DNA from: Struthidea cinerea
Lineage: Eukaryota; Chordata; Aves; Passeriformes; Corcoracidae
DNA: 64,000 nt
Reading direction: 5' to 3'
NCBI GenBank assembly: GCA_013397865.1
Contig: VZTI01004616.1
Location: forward strand, 560,683-624,682
Below the pieces are notes generated by a model. It was given only the letters and a program-made list of their open reading frames with translations. It was not told the DNA's origin and made no database searches. Position numbers and translations under genes: made by a program. Position 1 is the first letter of the stretch. Each line of letters starts with the position of its first letter. Positions 47,846 to 62,800 of this stretch are shown here, in pieces.

Positions 47846-50760
47846 AATTCTCCAATTAATTTTTGGTTGGTAAATACATTTCTTCCGCACCCATGAAACA
47901 TAAAAAATATAAACTGAGTCTAGAATGAAGTGAATACCCCTACAATTTCTTTCTCAAAGCTAATGCTTTGGTGATAAAAGCATAGCTTCTATTGATTCCA
48001 ACGAGATCTTTTCTCATGGGCTGGGGGCCAGAAGCATCACAGGGGAGCTTTGGTTTTATTGATCAGTTTTGTCCATGGTGTTCCATAATGCAGCACGGCC
48101 CTCTTGAACTACTTTCTTCCATGACTGTGTTCCTTGCAGCTTCCAGTGTTGCTCCAATAGGCTGAAAATAAGGACACTATTTGCTGGGAAATGTTTCCTG
48201 GCAAGAAAACTAAATGCTGGACTAGACTACCTATTAGAGTATGGAGATTTCTTCATAAGAAACAGCATTTGCAGTTGTCAAGTCTTAGACAACATTTGTC
48301 AGCTACTCAGATTCATTAATTAGCCAATTAATTTCATTTACTTATTCTTTAAGAAACTATGAGTTTAATGACTGGAGGTTTGTAAAAATAAGGTGTAGAA
48401 AGTTTAAATATGCAACACACTTACATAAGCTGAAAAAACATTCTGGGCATCAGATCTGAAGGGGAGGTAGTTTCCAGCACACGGTGGCAATGGCTGGAAG
48501 TTGGAAAGTAGGCAGTAACCTATTTTTCTTGTTCTGCTGTTCAAGAATCCTACATCTGTCACACCCAAGTGTGTGGTTCTGCACAACTTGTGCAAATTTT
48601 TATGTAGACCATTATTTTGCAAAGATTGTGTTATTAAAGTGTTGCTCTACTGAGTTAAAAATAATTCGAATTAAGTCACTTTAGAACTGCAGATTGTCCA
48701 AGATGTTGCAATTACTGACTCTGCTTGTTCTTTACTAAGATAAAATCATATTTTACATTATTTGTAGCAGATTTTCAATCATTATGTAAATTCTTTGTTT
48801 GGACTAAAACAAATCCTTCTTAGGTCTAGGTCCTGTATAATGTAAATCTAAAATTAATAAAATTTACAGGAAAAGATACCCCCTTCAGAGGGGGGAGGGA
48901 GTGTGTGTCTGTGTTTGCCTGTGGGAAACTACATGTGAGACTTCTCTTACTTATCTCTGGCTTTCTGAGGGACAGGCTACCAGAGGCAGAGTTGGGGAGA
49001 GGTAAAATATCTTAAATACAATTTTACTGCCAAAAAAATATGAAGTGGATCTGGACTTCTAGACCAAAAGCTGATACTTTTATCCAAAGTTAGATGTAAC
49101 TAATATCTCTCTTCTGTAGCTCCTGTGGCCTCATTGTGCATGGATACATGTTAATGAATTAAATATCAGCAGCACCTCTAAAAACTTTCCCCAGTGCGAC
49201 AGGGGGTAATATTCCTTTTTCTGCCTTTCTGTGCTGATCTCTGCACCTGAGCTAGGCACTCTTCATATACCATGATAGCCACGGGCAAAGCACAGTAATG
49301 CATTTTGGGTGCTGTTCATCTGGTATATGTTGGTTATCTACGTTGGGTAGAAATGAATCACACCCCAGAAGTGCTTTTTTCTTCCACTGATTTTCAAACA
49401 AGCCTGAGGCAATTCTCAGATGGTGCTGTTATTGCAGGTGTGTACGTTTAGCCAGATAAATCCTATCGAGAAAAACAATACCAGTGCAAAAAGTTGCTGA
49501 AGGAAAATAACACCACCATCATGAGATAAAAGCCCACCGACGTCAATAGATGGCAGCATTGTAAATGGTAAAGCAGAGCCTTCGCTCTGAAACAGCGGCA
49601 CAGGGGATCTGAATTGGTTGCTCTGGAGGAGTAAAAGATCTGCCAAATAGCCCTGACTCGCATACCTCTGGCTTGCTAAAATATGCTGTCTCCTCTCACT
49701 TTTCAAATGGCACAGTCTAACTTTTTCTTGAAAGCTAACAAAAGAATCTCGAACCGTGCAGATTTCCAGTGTCTGAAAAGCAAAAGAAAACTGAATATTC
49801 AGCTAACTCTTAAATCTCCGTTCCTGGACACTTAACACTGGAACATGTGGCATAGCATCTTACCATGACTTAGATCAGAATTTTATGTGGTAATTGTATT
49901 CAGTAGGCACACACAATAAAATGTTATAATCTTACATTTTCATCTTTCTTTGAATTTTATTATTTTGGTATTTAGTAATTGGATTTATTTCACATGTCAT
50001 TGTTATTTTTGGCATTATCATACGACAAGAGCATTTTTATTAGGAAATACAGATGGCATAGTACTGCTTCTTTTATAAGAAAAAAAGGTAATTGTTTCAT
50101 ATTTGTCATTATAATTTTTAATTGAGAAAAGATTACTAATGCCGGAAGTGCTTAACATTCAGGCAGTCAACAGGTAACATGTGAAGAGGCAATGGTAAGA
50201 CTGAAGACTGTAAAGACATCAGAAGATGTGGCCAGGTTTTGATTCCTTTGCCCAGGGACAGACTCTGCCTTGGTTGGATCAGGTAAGAGTTGTGTAGCCA
50301 AATGGCTGTGACCACAGCAGTGAGGGATGGGACTGGATCTCCTGATAAATCCTGTTGTTCTGTCTAGGCTGAATAGCTTCCACCCCTTCAGCAATTCTCC
50401 TGGCTTAAGTGCTACTGCATGCCAAGTATACCAAGATAGCAGCTTCTCCTGCCTGGTTGCAGCCCCAAGAAAGAGAGCTGAATCAAACTGCACTGTACCT
50501 ATCTTCATTATTCCGCTTCTTCAGTTTTTGTAACATTACTAACTCAGAAGGTTCCCAAATGCATATGGAATGCACACATACTAAAATACCACCTCCCCTA
50601 ATTACTAAAATCTAGTCCACAAAACTCATGATCTCTCAGTTAATTCCCCAGACTTATATTTAATCCACTCAGTTGTATGTTACTGTTGTAAGAACTTTCA
50701 AATTACTTATGATCAGTAATGAATAAATAACATTCTGTATTTTAATGCAGCATTGGTCAG

Positions 50761-50829
50761 GTTTTTTGTTTGTTTGTTTGTTTGTTTTTAATTTTATTTT
50801 TATTTTTTTGTTTGTTTGCTTTCCCCTCT
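50761..50829. repeat. (GTTT)n microsatellite and T-rich low-complexity tract
   Basis: About five GTTT units (50768-50789), then T/A-rich sequence, then two to three further GTTT units near 50817-50828. It is a simple repeat with no transposon body recognised beside it. Confidence 0.9.
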
Positions 50830-53800
50830 GCTTTGATAAACATGGCAGGATAGGGATACAGCTGGCTTCTTAAAAGAATTTATAGGGTTTTATTGGTTTT
50901 ATTTGTGCACTGAATGTCTTCATTGGTTTTTGAAATATCATGAACTGCCTGAGAGGTATGTGTAAGCAGATTCCACCAAAATGAATAGGCATCTATGTGT
51001 GGAAAGTGCTTCTACAAGTCCTGTGGCTTTGGGTCAGTTTTCTCCATTATTGTGCACGTGTTAACTTCTGCATAACCTTAAAAATCAGCCTTTGATTGAC
51101 CAGAGGTTAGTCCCAGAAGAGCTGAATAACATCTTGAATCCAATTAAAATCACTGAGTTACATACTTTGTCAGGTCTTGTAGCTGCTTGATTTATTAGCA
51201 TTGCCCTCCATCTTTCCTCTTTCCTTCCTTTCTTCTGTTATTTCTTGTACCTGCCTGTTGTGTTCACGGCTATTGACGGCTGCTTGTTTGTGACCGTAGC
51301 TCGCTCTCACCATGAGTTGTTATTGCAGAGTGCCTCACTGATGGTGTTTCTGTGACCCTTTGAATTTCCACAGTTGTGGAAAAATGGCTGTGCTCAGTAC
51401 AGTGGGTGATAATAATTCTACACATAGCTGCACCTAAATCCTGGGGCAGATCCACAGCATGCTGACCAATTTCCCTGCTACAGGAGGTCTTTCACAAAGT
51501 GTTATCTATATCCTCTGCTATCAATGGCTTTAGCCACAGATACTTTGAACTGTCACTTGACATGCACTGGGAAGGAGTGCGGAATATAGATTGGGTGTGT
51601 ACTCATGTTCACCTGCTCCAAATAAGGGGAGGCTGCCTGACCCTGCAAATGCATTGCTCTCAGACTGAGAACGACAAGACGCCTGTTACACTGCTCCAAA
51701 AGCTAGAATGTTCTGGACACAAGGACAGGAGATGGAAATGGCTCTTTAGTTAGGTGCAAGGTGGATTGCAACAAAGTCAGTCTCTGCAGATTCTTCTAGC
51801 AGCCAAGGATTTAGATAACCCAGTGCAGCCCAGCCAGGAGGCACAGCTTTGATGTAGGAGTGACTTCTGAACTGCTCAAAAGTATCCGGTAGCCAAGGAG
51901 CTACATGTGGCTTGTTAGTATCAGAGATCTTGAGATTTTCCAGGGTAGTTCTTTAGAGATCAACATTACACCTGTGAAATTTGAAGGTGACTAAGGAGCT
52001 GACTGAGAGGGAGGAGTGGGAAAAAAAAGACAGATGTAGTAGAAGACATGTGCATGACTTTTAAGTCCTTAATTCACAAGGTGGGATCCGAAGATGAAAG
52101 CCGTTTCTGTGGTTTTCTGTTCAAACCAGGAAGGCAGTTGGGTGTCCCAGGGAGTTACCTGAAAAACCGTTGTACTGCTACCTGTATTTATTTTATCAAC
52201 CTCTATCAACCTCCCAGCTGTAGTGCCTGTACTTCCTTTATAGTCATTGAAGTCCTGCATCTCCTGGAGACAGAGATCCTATCTAGCTTCTGAGCTAAGC
52301 TCTCTGGCTGCCTCCACTGACCTTAGACCAAACATAGATACAAGATTAGGTACTTCTGCAGTGCATTTAAAGGTAGGTGAGAACAAAGTGAAGAAACTGC
52401 TGCATGGAGAGATCTTTATCTGCAGCTGTTTTCCCAAAAAGATCACATCTCTCTTTCTTTTAAGTGACAATGAAATGTATGTGCCCCCTCTGATTATCAA
52501 ATAGCTTGCTGAGTATATCACTTCCTTAGAAAATTACACATCTGGGCTTAATTCCCTTCTAAGCCTCAGAGGCTTAATACTTACCCCCATGAGAACAAAC
52601 AAACCACTTACCTCTCGCTGCCCTTGAAAGCCTGACTCCTGTTTATAGGCCAGCATCAACATTTTGCTTTTCAATCCAGCTTTTGTATGTGTTCACAGAC
52701 TTTATTTGGCAAGCCATTCTACTGGCTTATCCAGGGATACTGCCGTGCTCCAGACACAAATATTTTGGCCAACATAGAGAAAAGAAAACCAGTTAGCATG
52801 TTGCAGTAGGAATGATTAATGAAAAAGAAAATTAAGTATTTTGAGCATCATCAGTTTGTTTTACTTCATTTTTCTAGTCATGATTGGACCCAGCTCCTCT
52901 GTATAACTACTCCACTATATTATTTCAGTAAGAATGCTCTCCTGGGTTGGTGTTTGCATGGAAACATTGGCTATTTCTCTCTCAGTGTAGTTTGTCCTTG
53001 TGCAGAAGTACCTGAGGACCCACTGCAGTGAAGGTCTCCCTAGGAATGAGGGCATAAGAAGGGAAATAACTTTTCTCAAGAAAACTTATGTGAGGGGTGA
53101 GGGAGGTGAGTCACATCGACCTTGCCTTCAGTTTATTCTCAGCTCTTAGCCATGGGATCTGACTGTTGGTGATCTATGGGAAGTTGATTTCTGCTTCTGG
53201 GCAGGAATGTGAAATCTGAGTCTTGAAAATGTCAGAAGTACTTGTTTATGCATCGCGTGGTAAATGTGCAGGAAGACCTCTGCTATTGAGGTCTGCTTAG
53301 GTTGGATGTGCTGTTTATGGGGATACTGCTGATTTATTTGTGTATAGGAACACTAAGGCAGCTTGGACATACAAGATTTTTTCTACAGCAAATCTCCAGC
53401 AGCTCTATCTAGTTCCAGAGCTGGCTGAGCCAGTGCTCTGGAGTTGGGTTAGGCATAGACAACAAAACTTCAGGAACCTTCGCACATACAGCAGTACAGA
53501 AACTCCAGACGAATGGATCTATGCCTCAGATTTCTTCCACCAAAAATTCCCAAATCAGAAGAAAGAGCTTTTCCAGGAGATCCTAGCTGCATGCAAGCCC
53601 AAAGGAGTGGCCTACAAGTAACATGTAGGTACTGTTGGTTTGTGAGGCACAAATTCCCTCAGATCCCGAAGGCTTTACTTAATCTTTCTCTTCTCATTGA
53701 ATAAAAGTCGAAGTTTTATTCTCTCTGAATAAAAATTGCATTAGAACCTCAAGGTATGGCAAATACTGGTATAGAATAGTGTTGGAAACTCTCAAAATAT

Positions 53801-56800
53801 TTTGGCATATCTAAATTAAATGTCCTTGTACAGAAACTGGTTTTATAACACTGGAAGCAAGTGCATTTTCATTTGAGAATTCATTAATTGCTGTTTCTGG
53901 GTCTCATTATCTGGGTTGTATTTGACTGAGACATACTGAGAATCCTTGAAGAATGGAAAAATGTGAACTTTTAAAGAAGCTGGATATATGCCACACTGCT
54001 GGGATGGCTCCTGTTGATCCTGTGTCCTTTTAAACTTTCTGCCACTTGAGTAATTCTGGTATTGTTTCCTTGGTCTCTGATAAACTTCATCTATGAAACC
54101 TTGGCACGTACTCCAGTTTTCTCCTTTGGAACTGGCCTTGCGCTTGGAGTGCCCAGAATCCTCTTTCTGCAGCAATGATATCTCCTTTCATTCAGGATCT
54201 CTGTTCTGGCATGTAACTGTCTTTCTGCCTCCTCTCCTGGACTCATTTCTGTTTCTAAACTTAGACCAAAATGTTCTGTGTCAATTAAAACTTTTATTGG
54301 CCTTCTTAGATTATCCAGATCTCCACTCAATAATTCCCTGCTTGGTTACTTCTCTCTTTAAATTGAGGTTTAGGAAAGCAGCTGAACAGTGTGTTAATCA
54401 ACATTTTGGCCCATGAAATGTTCATGTGAACAGAGGATGAAAAAATTGTAATGACTGTAAGAGTTCAGACATTCTGTGGTTTTCTTAGTGACTCCTTCTT
54501 TTGTGGGGTTAGCCTGGAGATGGGGAGAGCCTGAACTGGACTGGATGAATTGCTCTGGGGCTCATAGTCTCTTCCCTAACATTCTCCCTTCTGCAGATTC
54601 AGTGGGCTTTTCCATCATGACACTGTGTATGAAATGTATTTATTGCAGCTGACATGCTCAGGGTCTTCTTGCTGTGGTCTGAGATGTGCGTGAGAAGTTG
54701 CTTAGGACACCTGATGCACGTGCACAGTCCCACCACATGGCCAGAAGTGATGTCTGTGATGGGGCACATAGTGACCCTGGTAGAGGAAGGACCTTGGTAA
54801 AGCTCCTAAGATGCTGCATGTCTGGTTTTATGAGTGAAAATGTTAGCAGTGAATAGCTGCCCAATGTCTCCATAACAGGTTATATGACACTTGCTGGCAG
54901 AAAGATGGCATCCCTGCTCAGCTATTAGCCCTGAATCACCATCCTTGAGAGTTTCAGTACAAAATAAAAATGAGGAGATAATATAACCGATGGCGAGAGA
55001 AGGAAAACTCTGTATGTGAAATGAACTTGCAGTCTTCATGAATTAAACACAGGGAATTAATAATATCAAACTATTTTCAAATTGTACCTACAGACATTCC
55101 GCAGATAATTGCATAACAATTTACAGCCAGTCGCACTGAAATAATAAATAGACACAAAGTTTTAATTTCCTGGTCCTTTTATCCACAAAGAACTGAGCAT
55201 TAAAATGATTACTGACATCATCCTTCATACAATTTCTGCAGAGCAGTCAACAAAGTACTAATGACCTGACTACATCTATCATACTGCATTGGATTGGGCC
55301 GGCATTCAGTAGTGACCCTAAAGACTATAAAGACTGTAAAAGGCATACAAGTGCATGTATTGCCTTTGCAAATGTTTGATGATAAATTGAGGTGGCATTA
55401 ATTCTCAAATAATTAATTATGAATTGTTCATCCATTCCCTTAATTAAAAAGTTCTTCACAAGTTTTATCTTCCCTGTTTGGTATCCTATGATTTACTGCT
55501 GAGGCATCTCCCTGTTAAAAGAGAGCTTGCTATTTCCAGAGAGACTCCTATGGAATGAATAATGAAGTACTTTTTATTAAATGACTGTGAAAATCAAAAT
55601 CTCACTACCACTATTTCATGGAGGGTTTATCTTAGAAAAAAGGAGATGCACATGGGATTGAACCAGTGTGACAAGAAATCTTCAGCAGTAGAGATGATAA
55701 TCTGCCTCTACAAAATGAGAGACATGCTGGTGTGATGAATAACACTTGCTTTGAAAAGCAAATGCAATACTTGCCCATTCAATTTCCCAGGCTTGAATGT
55801 ACAGTCTTACCAGACAAACCAGCTATTGCTTCACTTCAGTTATTTCTTATTATATTTATTGCATGTTGCACCCAGAGACAGCATCAAGCTGCCATACACA
55901 CTATACAGACACCAGCTACACAAACCAACCACGAATATGAGCACTGCCCTATTGTGGAAAAGGAGACAGAGATTATTATTTGTACTGTAAGTAGTTGGAA
56001 GGTGTTCAAACACTGCTGTAATGGATGCAATACGACATAAGTAGATAGATCCAGAGGTAGTTCCAGAGATTTATTCCTGAGAACATAATTCCAGTCCACA
56101 CATCAGCATTCTGTGATGCACTTTAAAAAAAGGAAAAAAGCTTCTGCACTTGCATTGTTATTTTACAGGTTTATGGGGACATTATAAAACTCCTTAGTCA
56201 AGATTTTTCTTTTTTTGCTGTATTTAGAATACTATTCCTAGGAAGTAACAATTTATGAGAGTACATACAGTGAAAATCCTCTCAGAATCTTTCTGGCTGG
56301 CTTAGCTTGTACAGAATTACCAAGGCTTATTTTATTACTATTGATTTAATGGTGTTAGGCTTTCAGAAGATATTTTCATGAATGAATACAACCATATTTC
56401 TAGGTTTTATCCTTTTTCAGAACAGCTAGGACCTGTTCTTACTTTGAACAGCATGGAGGCCATGCTGTCACTGCCTAAAGTTATGACGGTTTCCATAGCA
56501 TCTTTGCTGTACTGCATTAATCCTCAGGTAAGGTAACACCTTTCCAGCTGCGGTTACTCTGAGCTGATGTCATTTACTCTCCCTGGTTCAGAAGTTGTGT
56601 GGGTGAGCCAGCCCTGAGGATATGTCAGGAGAAAGCAAGAGGAGCAGCCTGTTTACTTGCAAGTGTGAGTGTGAGAGGAGGAAAAGGCAGCAGTGTGACA
56701 GTATATTTGTAGGTCAGCAGTAGGAGATGGCAACTGTTGGTGCTGTGTGCCAAGGTCTGAGTTATTTGAGTATGAGATGATCCTCAGAACAGTTTGTCCT

Positions 56801-59800
56801 ACCACATGCAGCTGCTTGCTTGGAAATAAATAATTTTTGATGCACCAGTCTAGTTCCAGCCCTGCGGGTTAACTGTTAACAGGATGCAGCCTGCACTACA
56901 CACTTTCATTATCTTTGTATCCAGGAGTTTCAGGGGCTGTGTGGCCTAAGGGTACCTCTGACCACTTTGTTGACTAGAAGAAACACTGCCACTTTGACAT
57001 CCTTTCATGCCATTACAAGAAGTTGGGGGCAGCTGCAGTGAAGGTAGGGTAATGATGATCACTATGTTGATCACACTCACTATGCCGAGCAGTGATAACG
57101 CACGGGGCTGCTACCTCCGGGCCATCAATCCAGCCTGGAGGTGGGCAGTCCTACTGCTTCCAAAGGACCTTTCACTGCTCTCAAAGGGCCCCTGACCATT
57201 GTTTCTGGAAACAGTGGGATGTGAAAGTGGCCAAGGGAAACTCACGTCTTGTTGTGTGAGGTTGTTCCAAGTGAGGCAGTGCTTCTGCTAGAGCATCTCC
57301 TGTGGTCACAATATGGAGGCCCCAAAGTGGAGTTTCAAAAGCAGAATTCTAGGGTGCTGCTCTGATTTCCCGGTAGGCATGTTCTTCCTACAGTCTTTAT
57401 TGCAGCATGTCTTTCTAGGTGAAAAAGTGCTGTACAGGTTTTGCGACATCTTCCCAGAAGTCCTTAAACTTTTCCAGTAAAACTGCTGGTAAAACCAGAA
57501 AACCTACATGCAAATCATTGTATCATAAAGTTTCAGGAGATTAATTTCTTCCTCTTTCACTCCTTTCCTCTCATTTATCTCGTCACTATTCTTGTTGCTC
57601 TAGAATTTACAGAAATCTGCAACTTGGTATTTTTCATTTTGAAATAGAATGCTCTGCCTTTTCTTGGCATCTAAATACTATTCAAAATTCATTGTGCTAC
57701 ATTGTCTGGGCATTGCTCATAAAACATTACATTTTTCAAACTCTCAAGACACATAGCCTTCAAATTTTTTAGTTTAGATGAATTTTGGCTCATTATATCT
57801 TCCTAGAATAGATTTAACTGAGATCACAATGTCTTCATTATCTTGTAATGATTATAGAAGTCTTTCCTTAGCACATTAATACAAGTAACACTCTTTGACA
57901 GATTTATAAGGGTTATCAACTAATGAGATACAGTTTTCACGTGTATACAACCAGGCCACATTTCATCAACCTTCATTAAAAAAGGAAAATAGAAGGAGCA
58001 CAAATCTAGTTGGGTTGTGCTGATGCACAGCCAGAAATTTTTCTCTTAATATTTTCTCCCTCTGCTACTTCAGGAATTTTGATGACAGAGCTTGGAAGAT
58101 AATAATATAAAGTATATAAAATGGTAAAACTTTTAAAAATAATTGTGAATACCAGTTCTATTTAAAATGCTCAGGGCCGTGGAAGGCAGCACAGGTGTAG
58201 GGTGGTGGTGGCAAGGGCACATTTTTGCTGGGGGATGCTGGTGCAGCTGGTAGGGCACACTAGGAATGGAAGCAGGAAGGGATAAGCCCCAGCGATATCT
58301 GGAAAAGAATGGTTTTTTGAGTGATCTGGATAGATGTAGAGGCTAAAAAGTGAGAAGATGTTAAGACCTGGGTGAGGCAAAGTGCCAGGAACTCCTCCAG
58401 GAAGCTGCAGTCCTGACAGGGATGCAGAGAGTTGGGATGGACAGGGTTGGCACGGCTTGAACTGTAAGGATTTGTTTGGAAAAAAAGAAATAATAGTTGC
58501 TACATTTGAGAGGGCAGGGAAAGACCAGCAGTTTGGAGGGGCAGAAGCATAAGCCTGAATAAAGGCAACTATATTTATAAAGGAGGTGGAAGCAGGAAGG
58601 TAGGCAAGCTAACACAAGGAAAGAGGAAGGGGACCCTGATATAAATACTGTGTAACTTTGGAAGTGCAGTGGTTACCTCTATAAAGGTGTTGCTATAGCT
58701 GCAAAAATAATAGCATGCTATCTTTCATCAAATCTTTTTTTGATACACATTTTGACAAGTGAATTTCAGAAGTTTAATTTCTTTAAACTGGTAATCTCAC
58801 TGCTATCTTTTTGTACTTGTCTAAACTGTCCAGTCCTTATGTAGGCTACTATAGGTCAAAGTGTCTTTCAACTCACATTGACAAGAGAAAATTTTCAGCT
58901 CTGATGGTCACTCAAACAAATTATTGTATGACCCTGCAACAAGAATGGTTATAAAATATTCCATCTGTTCACAGCTGTTTCCTTGACCATGAACAACAGA
59001 GCTTTCATGATCATGTTCCAAAACATCACAAATAAGCTGCACAGGAAACCACAAGAAATAATGACATCAAAGAAGGAGAGCTGTAAAAAAAATCTTTATT
59101 TTTCAAAGCATTATTATATTTAACCTGCTGCTCAAGTGCTTGAAAACTGTGTGATATATAGCTAATGTTTAAATACCCTCAAACGAAGCCTTTTCTGAGA
59201 AGTGCATCGGTGTGTGTTCTTGTGTCAAATTCAAGGACTCTCACAAATAGACAAAAAACCCAAGATGATTCTGCACCTAACTAGCTGGGGGGAAAAGTTT
59301 CACAATATATCTGTGGGAACAGCTTCCAGTCTGGGTAAAGAGGAAGAAGACATTGATGCAATTATAGTTTGATTTTCTCTGTGTTCTGCCTTCTGGTTTC
59401 TAAAGAGTTTCTCTGCAACTGAGATATTACTGGGGCAGAATTGATAAAGTCCAACTGTTTCAAAGCAAACAAACATAGGGAATTTCTGTCGCAGAAGTTT
59501 TTTGGGTATTTTTTTGTTTTTTTATGTTTTTTTTCTAGTAAAGGCATTTCAGACTAAAATGGCACGATTCCTTTTCATGGATTAAACAACCCATAGCAAT
59601 TCGATTAAATGATTACAGTTCCTGGCAAGAACAGGCTGGTAGGTTTTTTTGTGTTTCAATCAGGGATAATCAGGCATTGCAGAAAACACTGCAAAATAAT
59701 CTGCTGGAGAGCAGTGAAACAAAGCAGAAATCATCCCCATCAGAATATTGTGCAACACAACCTGTTTTGTTAGCATTACCTATAGCAGTGGTTGCAGCTT

Positions 59801-62800
59801 ATTTAGAAGTGCAAATGGGAAGCTGAGCTGTGTTAGATGTCAAATGTTGGAATACTTGGGTTATTTCCAAATGTTGCAGTGCAGAGGAATTGCTCTGAGT
59901 ATACTCCATCAAGGTCTGGGTTTTACTTTTGTTTACAGTGCGTGATTATTAAAAAAAAAATCTCCATTTGCTCCAGGTAAATACATCATTGGTTCTGAAG
60001 AGCTCCAATTTTCCACCCAAGCAGGCGATTTTCTTAATAAATATTTGATTTACTTTGGCAAACATCAACATTTAAATGGCAATCCCTCCACATCTATAAA
60101 AAGCACAGCAGCTCAGGGCTTGTTTTTCTCCTATGTCCCCTCCTGGACCTATCCTACTTTTTTCCTCTGTTCTTGCCTTGCTTCTCTTAGTAATAACTTC
60201 TATAACTTCTAGCTCCTCAGAAAATCAGGCTTATTCTGCAGATGTTTCTCTCTGCATTTTAAAGAGGGAGTAGAGGCCATGGTCAGCACAATATACAGCA
60301 TCCTCCTGAGCAAACTGCCTTGACTGCAAACTGTCCCCTGGAGCATGGAGGCGTTTGAGAACAGAGGTGCTGATAAAAACAGCACAACTGAGTGCTTCCT
60401 TGGAAGTGGGAACATTGAAAACTGGCTGGATTGGTCTGGTAGGAAATAAGGTTAACACCCCCAAGGGCATCAGTCCCCACTCTTGTGGTGTCATTTACAC
60501 AGGGTGGAGAAGAGTGTAGAATACTGAGGAGCTTTATTCCTACTAATACTGATGAATATCAGAGACTCAGACCTTTATTACTTTATCACATTAGATAAAC
60601 CATTGTGCTCTGAACCATTTTTTGCTATGCTTTCTGGGGATAATTACAGTAAGAAGAAGGTGATGGAAAACTTTGCCTGAAGCATTTTTCTCCCTTTCTT
60701 TTTTCTTCCTTCTCTTTATTTAGCACCTTTCTACAAACATTGACTAGTGCATGGTGAATTTTAAACAGCCAAAGAAAGGCTTATTTAGCATAGGAAATGT
60801 CAGTAGAACAGTATTTATGTAGCAGGATAACATATGTTCAATAAACACTCAACCATGGGTCCTGTCTGCGTGTGGAAGAGCAGTAGGTGGAGATACTGAG
60901 AGTTCGAAACTCAAGAGATCCTCTGAAGGCTGCAGAGCACAACTTCTTGAAAGCCAAGGAGAGTTTTCTCCCCAGCTCTGCACAACAACTGTAAGAGTGG
61001 TAGTAACCTTAATAAAATATTTCTAAAATGCAATTTGAGAGAGAATGTGAGGAGCCGTGTTTACCCACTGTGCATTTTTTTAATAGCATTTCACTTCTCC
61101 CATGGGTACAGAAGTAAGTAATTCTCTTTCTTTCTTGGTGCTGGATTTCATTTTGTGTACTCCCTAAAGAGGGAGTTCAATTTTATCTTAATAAAATTTT
61201 GACTTGAGGACTCCATATGGAGTCCAAAGTACTTAGTGTTCTCAAGAGCTGATCTGAAATAAAACAAATGAAATAAAGATGACCACAGAAATAGTCTTGT
61301 GACACATTCAGCTGACATTTTTTCTGGTTTTGATTTAATTGCTTGTAAAAACTCTGACCATACACCTAGAACTCAGCACTGCAATAAATGCCAGTATCTT
61401 GCACTCTCAAACACTGTCTTGGGGCAGAAATTCATCACCTCTTGCTGTCTTTCTTCAGGAGCAGAAATGAGGCCAGATACAACTCTTATGATTGGAGCAA
61501 CAGAGATGGAGCTTCCAGCTATATCTACATCAGTTAATGGGAACTGCCTGCAAGTGCTGCCTGGTGTTGTTGCTGCACGTGGGGCACTGCATCCACCCTT
61601 CTCTCTAATTCAAGCTGCTCTGTGCCAACTGATTATCCCTGCTGACTTTTGAACCATAACTGGAAACTTTTGGATAGTGTTAGCTGAAATGCTCCTGAAC
61701 TACACCAGAGATCACTAACAATTTAATGGGGCAAAGAATGGAGCCTAGCAGTGTTAAACCTGAAATGTGCCTTGGTGCTGTTTGATTTACAGGAATAGGC
61801 ATGGCCATTCTGATTTTCTGCTTTCTACCATTAAATGCCTCATCAGTTATACGTTGGATTTATTTGGTCATGCTTTACTTTTAAACTCAGGAACTTCCTG
61901 CTCTGTTTCTTTTCCCATAGACATGGCTTTTTTTCTTGTACACCCTAACCCCAGTTCACCTGTTCTCTTTCTACTTTGACAACTTCTTTAGCAATAGTTG
62001 AAGTAAGAAAATAATCCTTTTCCCACGTCCCTTAAAGTATTGCCATGACCCATGGATAGAGCTGAATGCTGCTCTTCATTCGCCAGCAGTTGTCTGGTTC
62101 TCAGTATATGAGAAAGCTGCAAAACTCATGTTTTTCCTTTCTTTTCTGGTGCTGGTAAAGGGGAGGCTGGAAAAGGCAGAGACATATCTTTTATTTAGGC
62201 TGAAATTTTTTAATGCTGATTAGACTCATCCAGAGTGAAAGACAAGCTCCCTTTTAGGACTCTAAATAAATAATGGCACGCAGTGGCCCAGCCCATCATC
62301 GTTAAACACACTTTCATAGAGGGTCATGAACTCCATACTGGCCTCATTAAAGCCGTGAAAACTCCATCAGTGCCTATGTTTCTGTGTAATGATTTAATTG
62401 AATTTTCGTATTGCTGGAGCTTGTCATTATGCCAGTGATTTTCATGCTGACTTCCTAAACTCACAGAGTTTTTGCTCAAGTCTAAATAGTCCAAAATTGG
62501 TTTTATCAGTGTGTAGTCTGCTGGCAACATATGAGGCCTGAATAAGCAAACGATTATTTGGAGGGCTGGGGCAATTTTCTTAGTTTTGTCTTTTTACTTA
62601 AGGATTTAATTTTCCACTCTGTTTTTTTTATTCTTTCTTTTGAACAGAATACACAGTAGACCTTCCAACCTGTAACAATAGCCTTAGGAAGCTCCTGACA
62701 TGTAAACAGCAGAAGCTTGGACTCATTAGTATGTACTAGATAAAGCCGGACTTAATTTGGCAAAAAAAAGGCGCATGTGACAAGAAGCCGAGTGACACTG

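Noticed and set aside
53340..53621. 93-codon plus-strand frame with protein-like composition
   Set aside because: It looked at first like a possible exon or processed gene, but I recognise no family and see no supporting splice sites. Kept out for lack of evidence.
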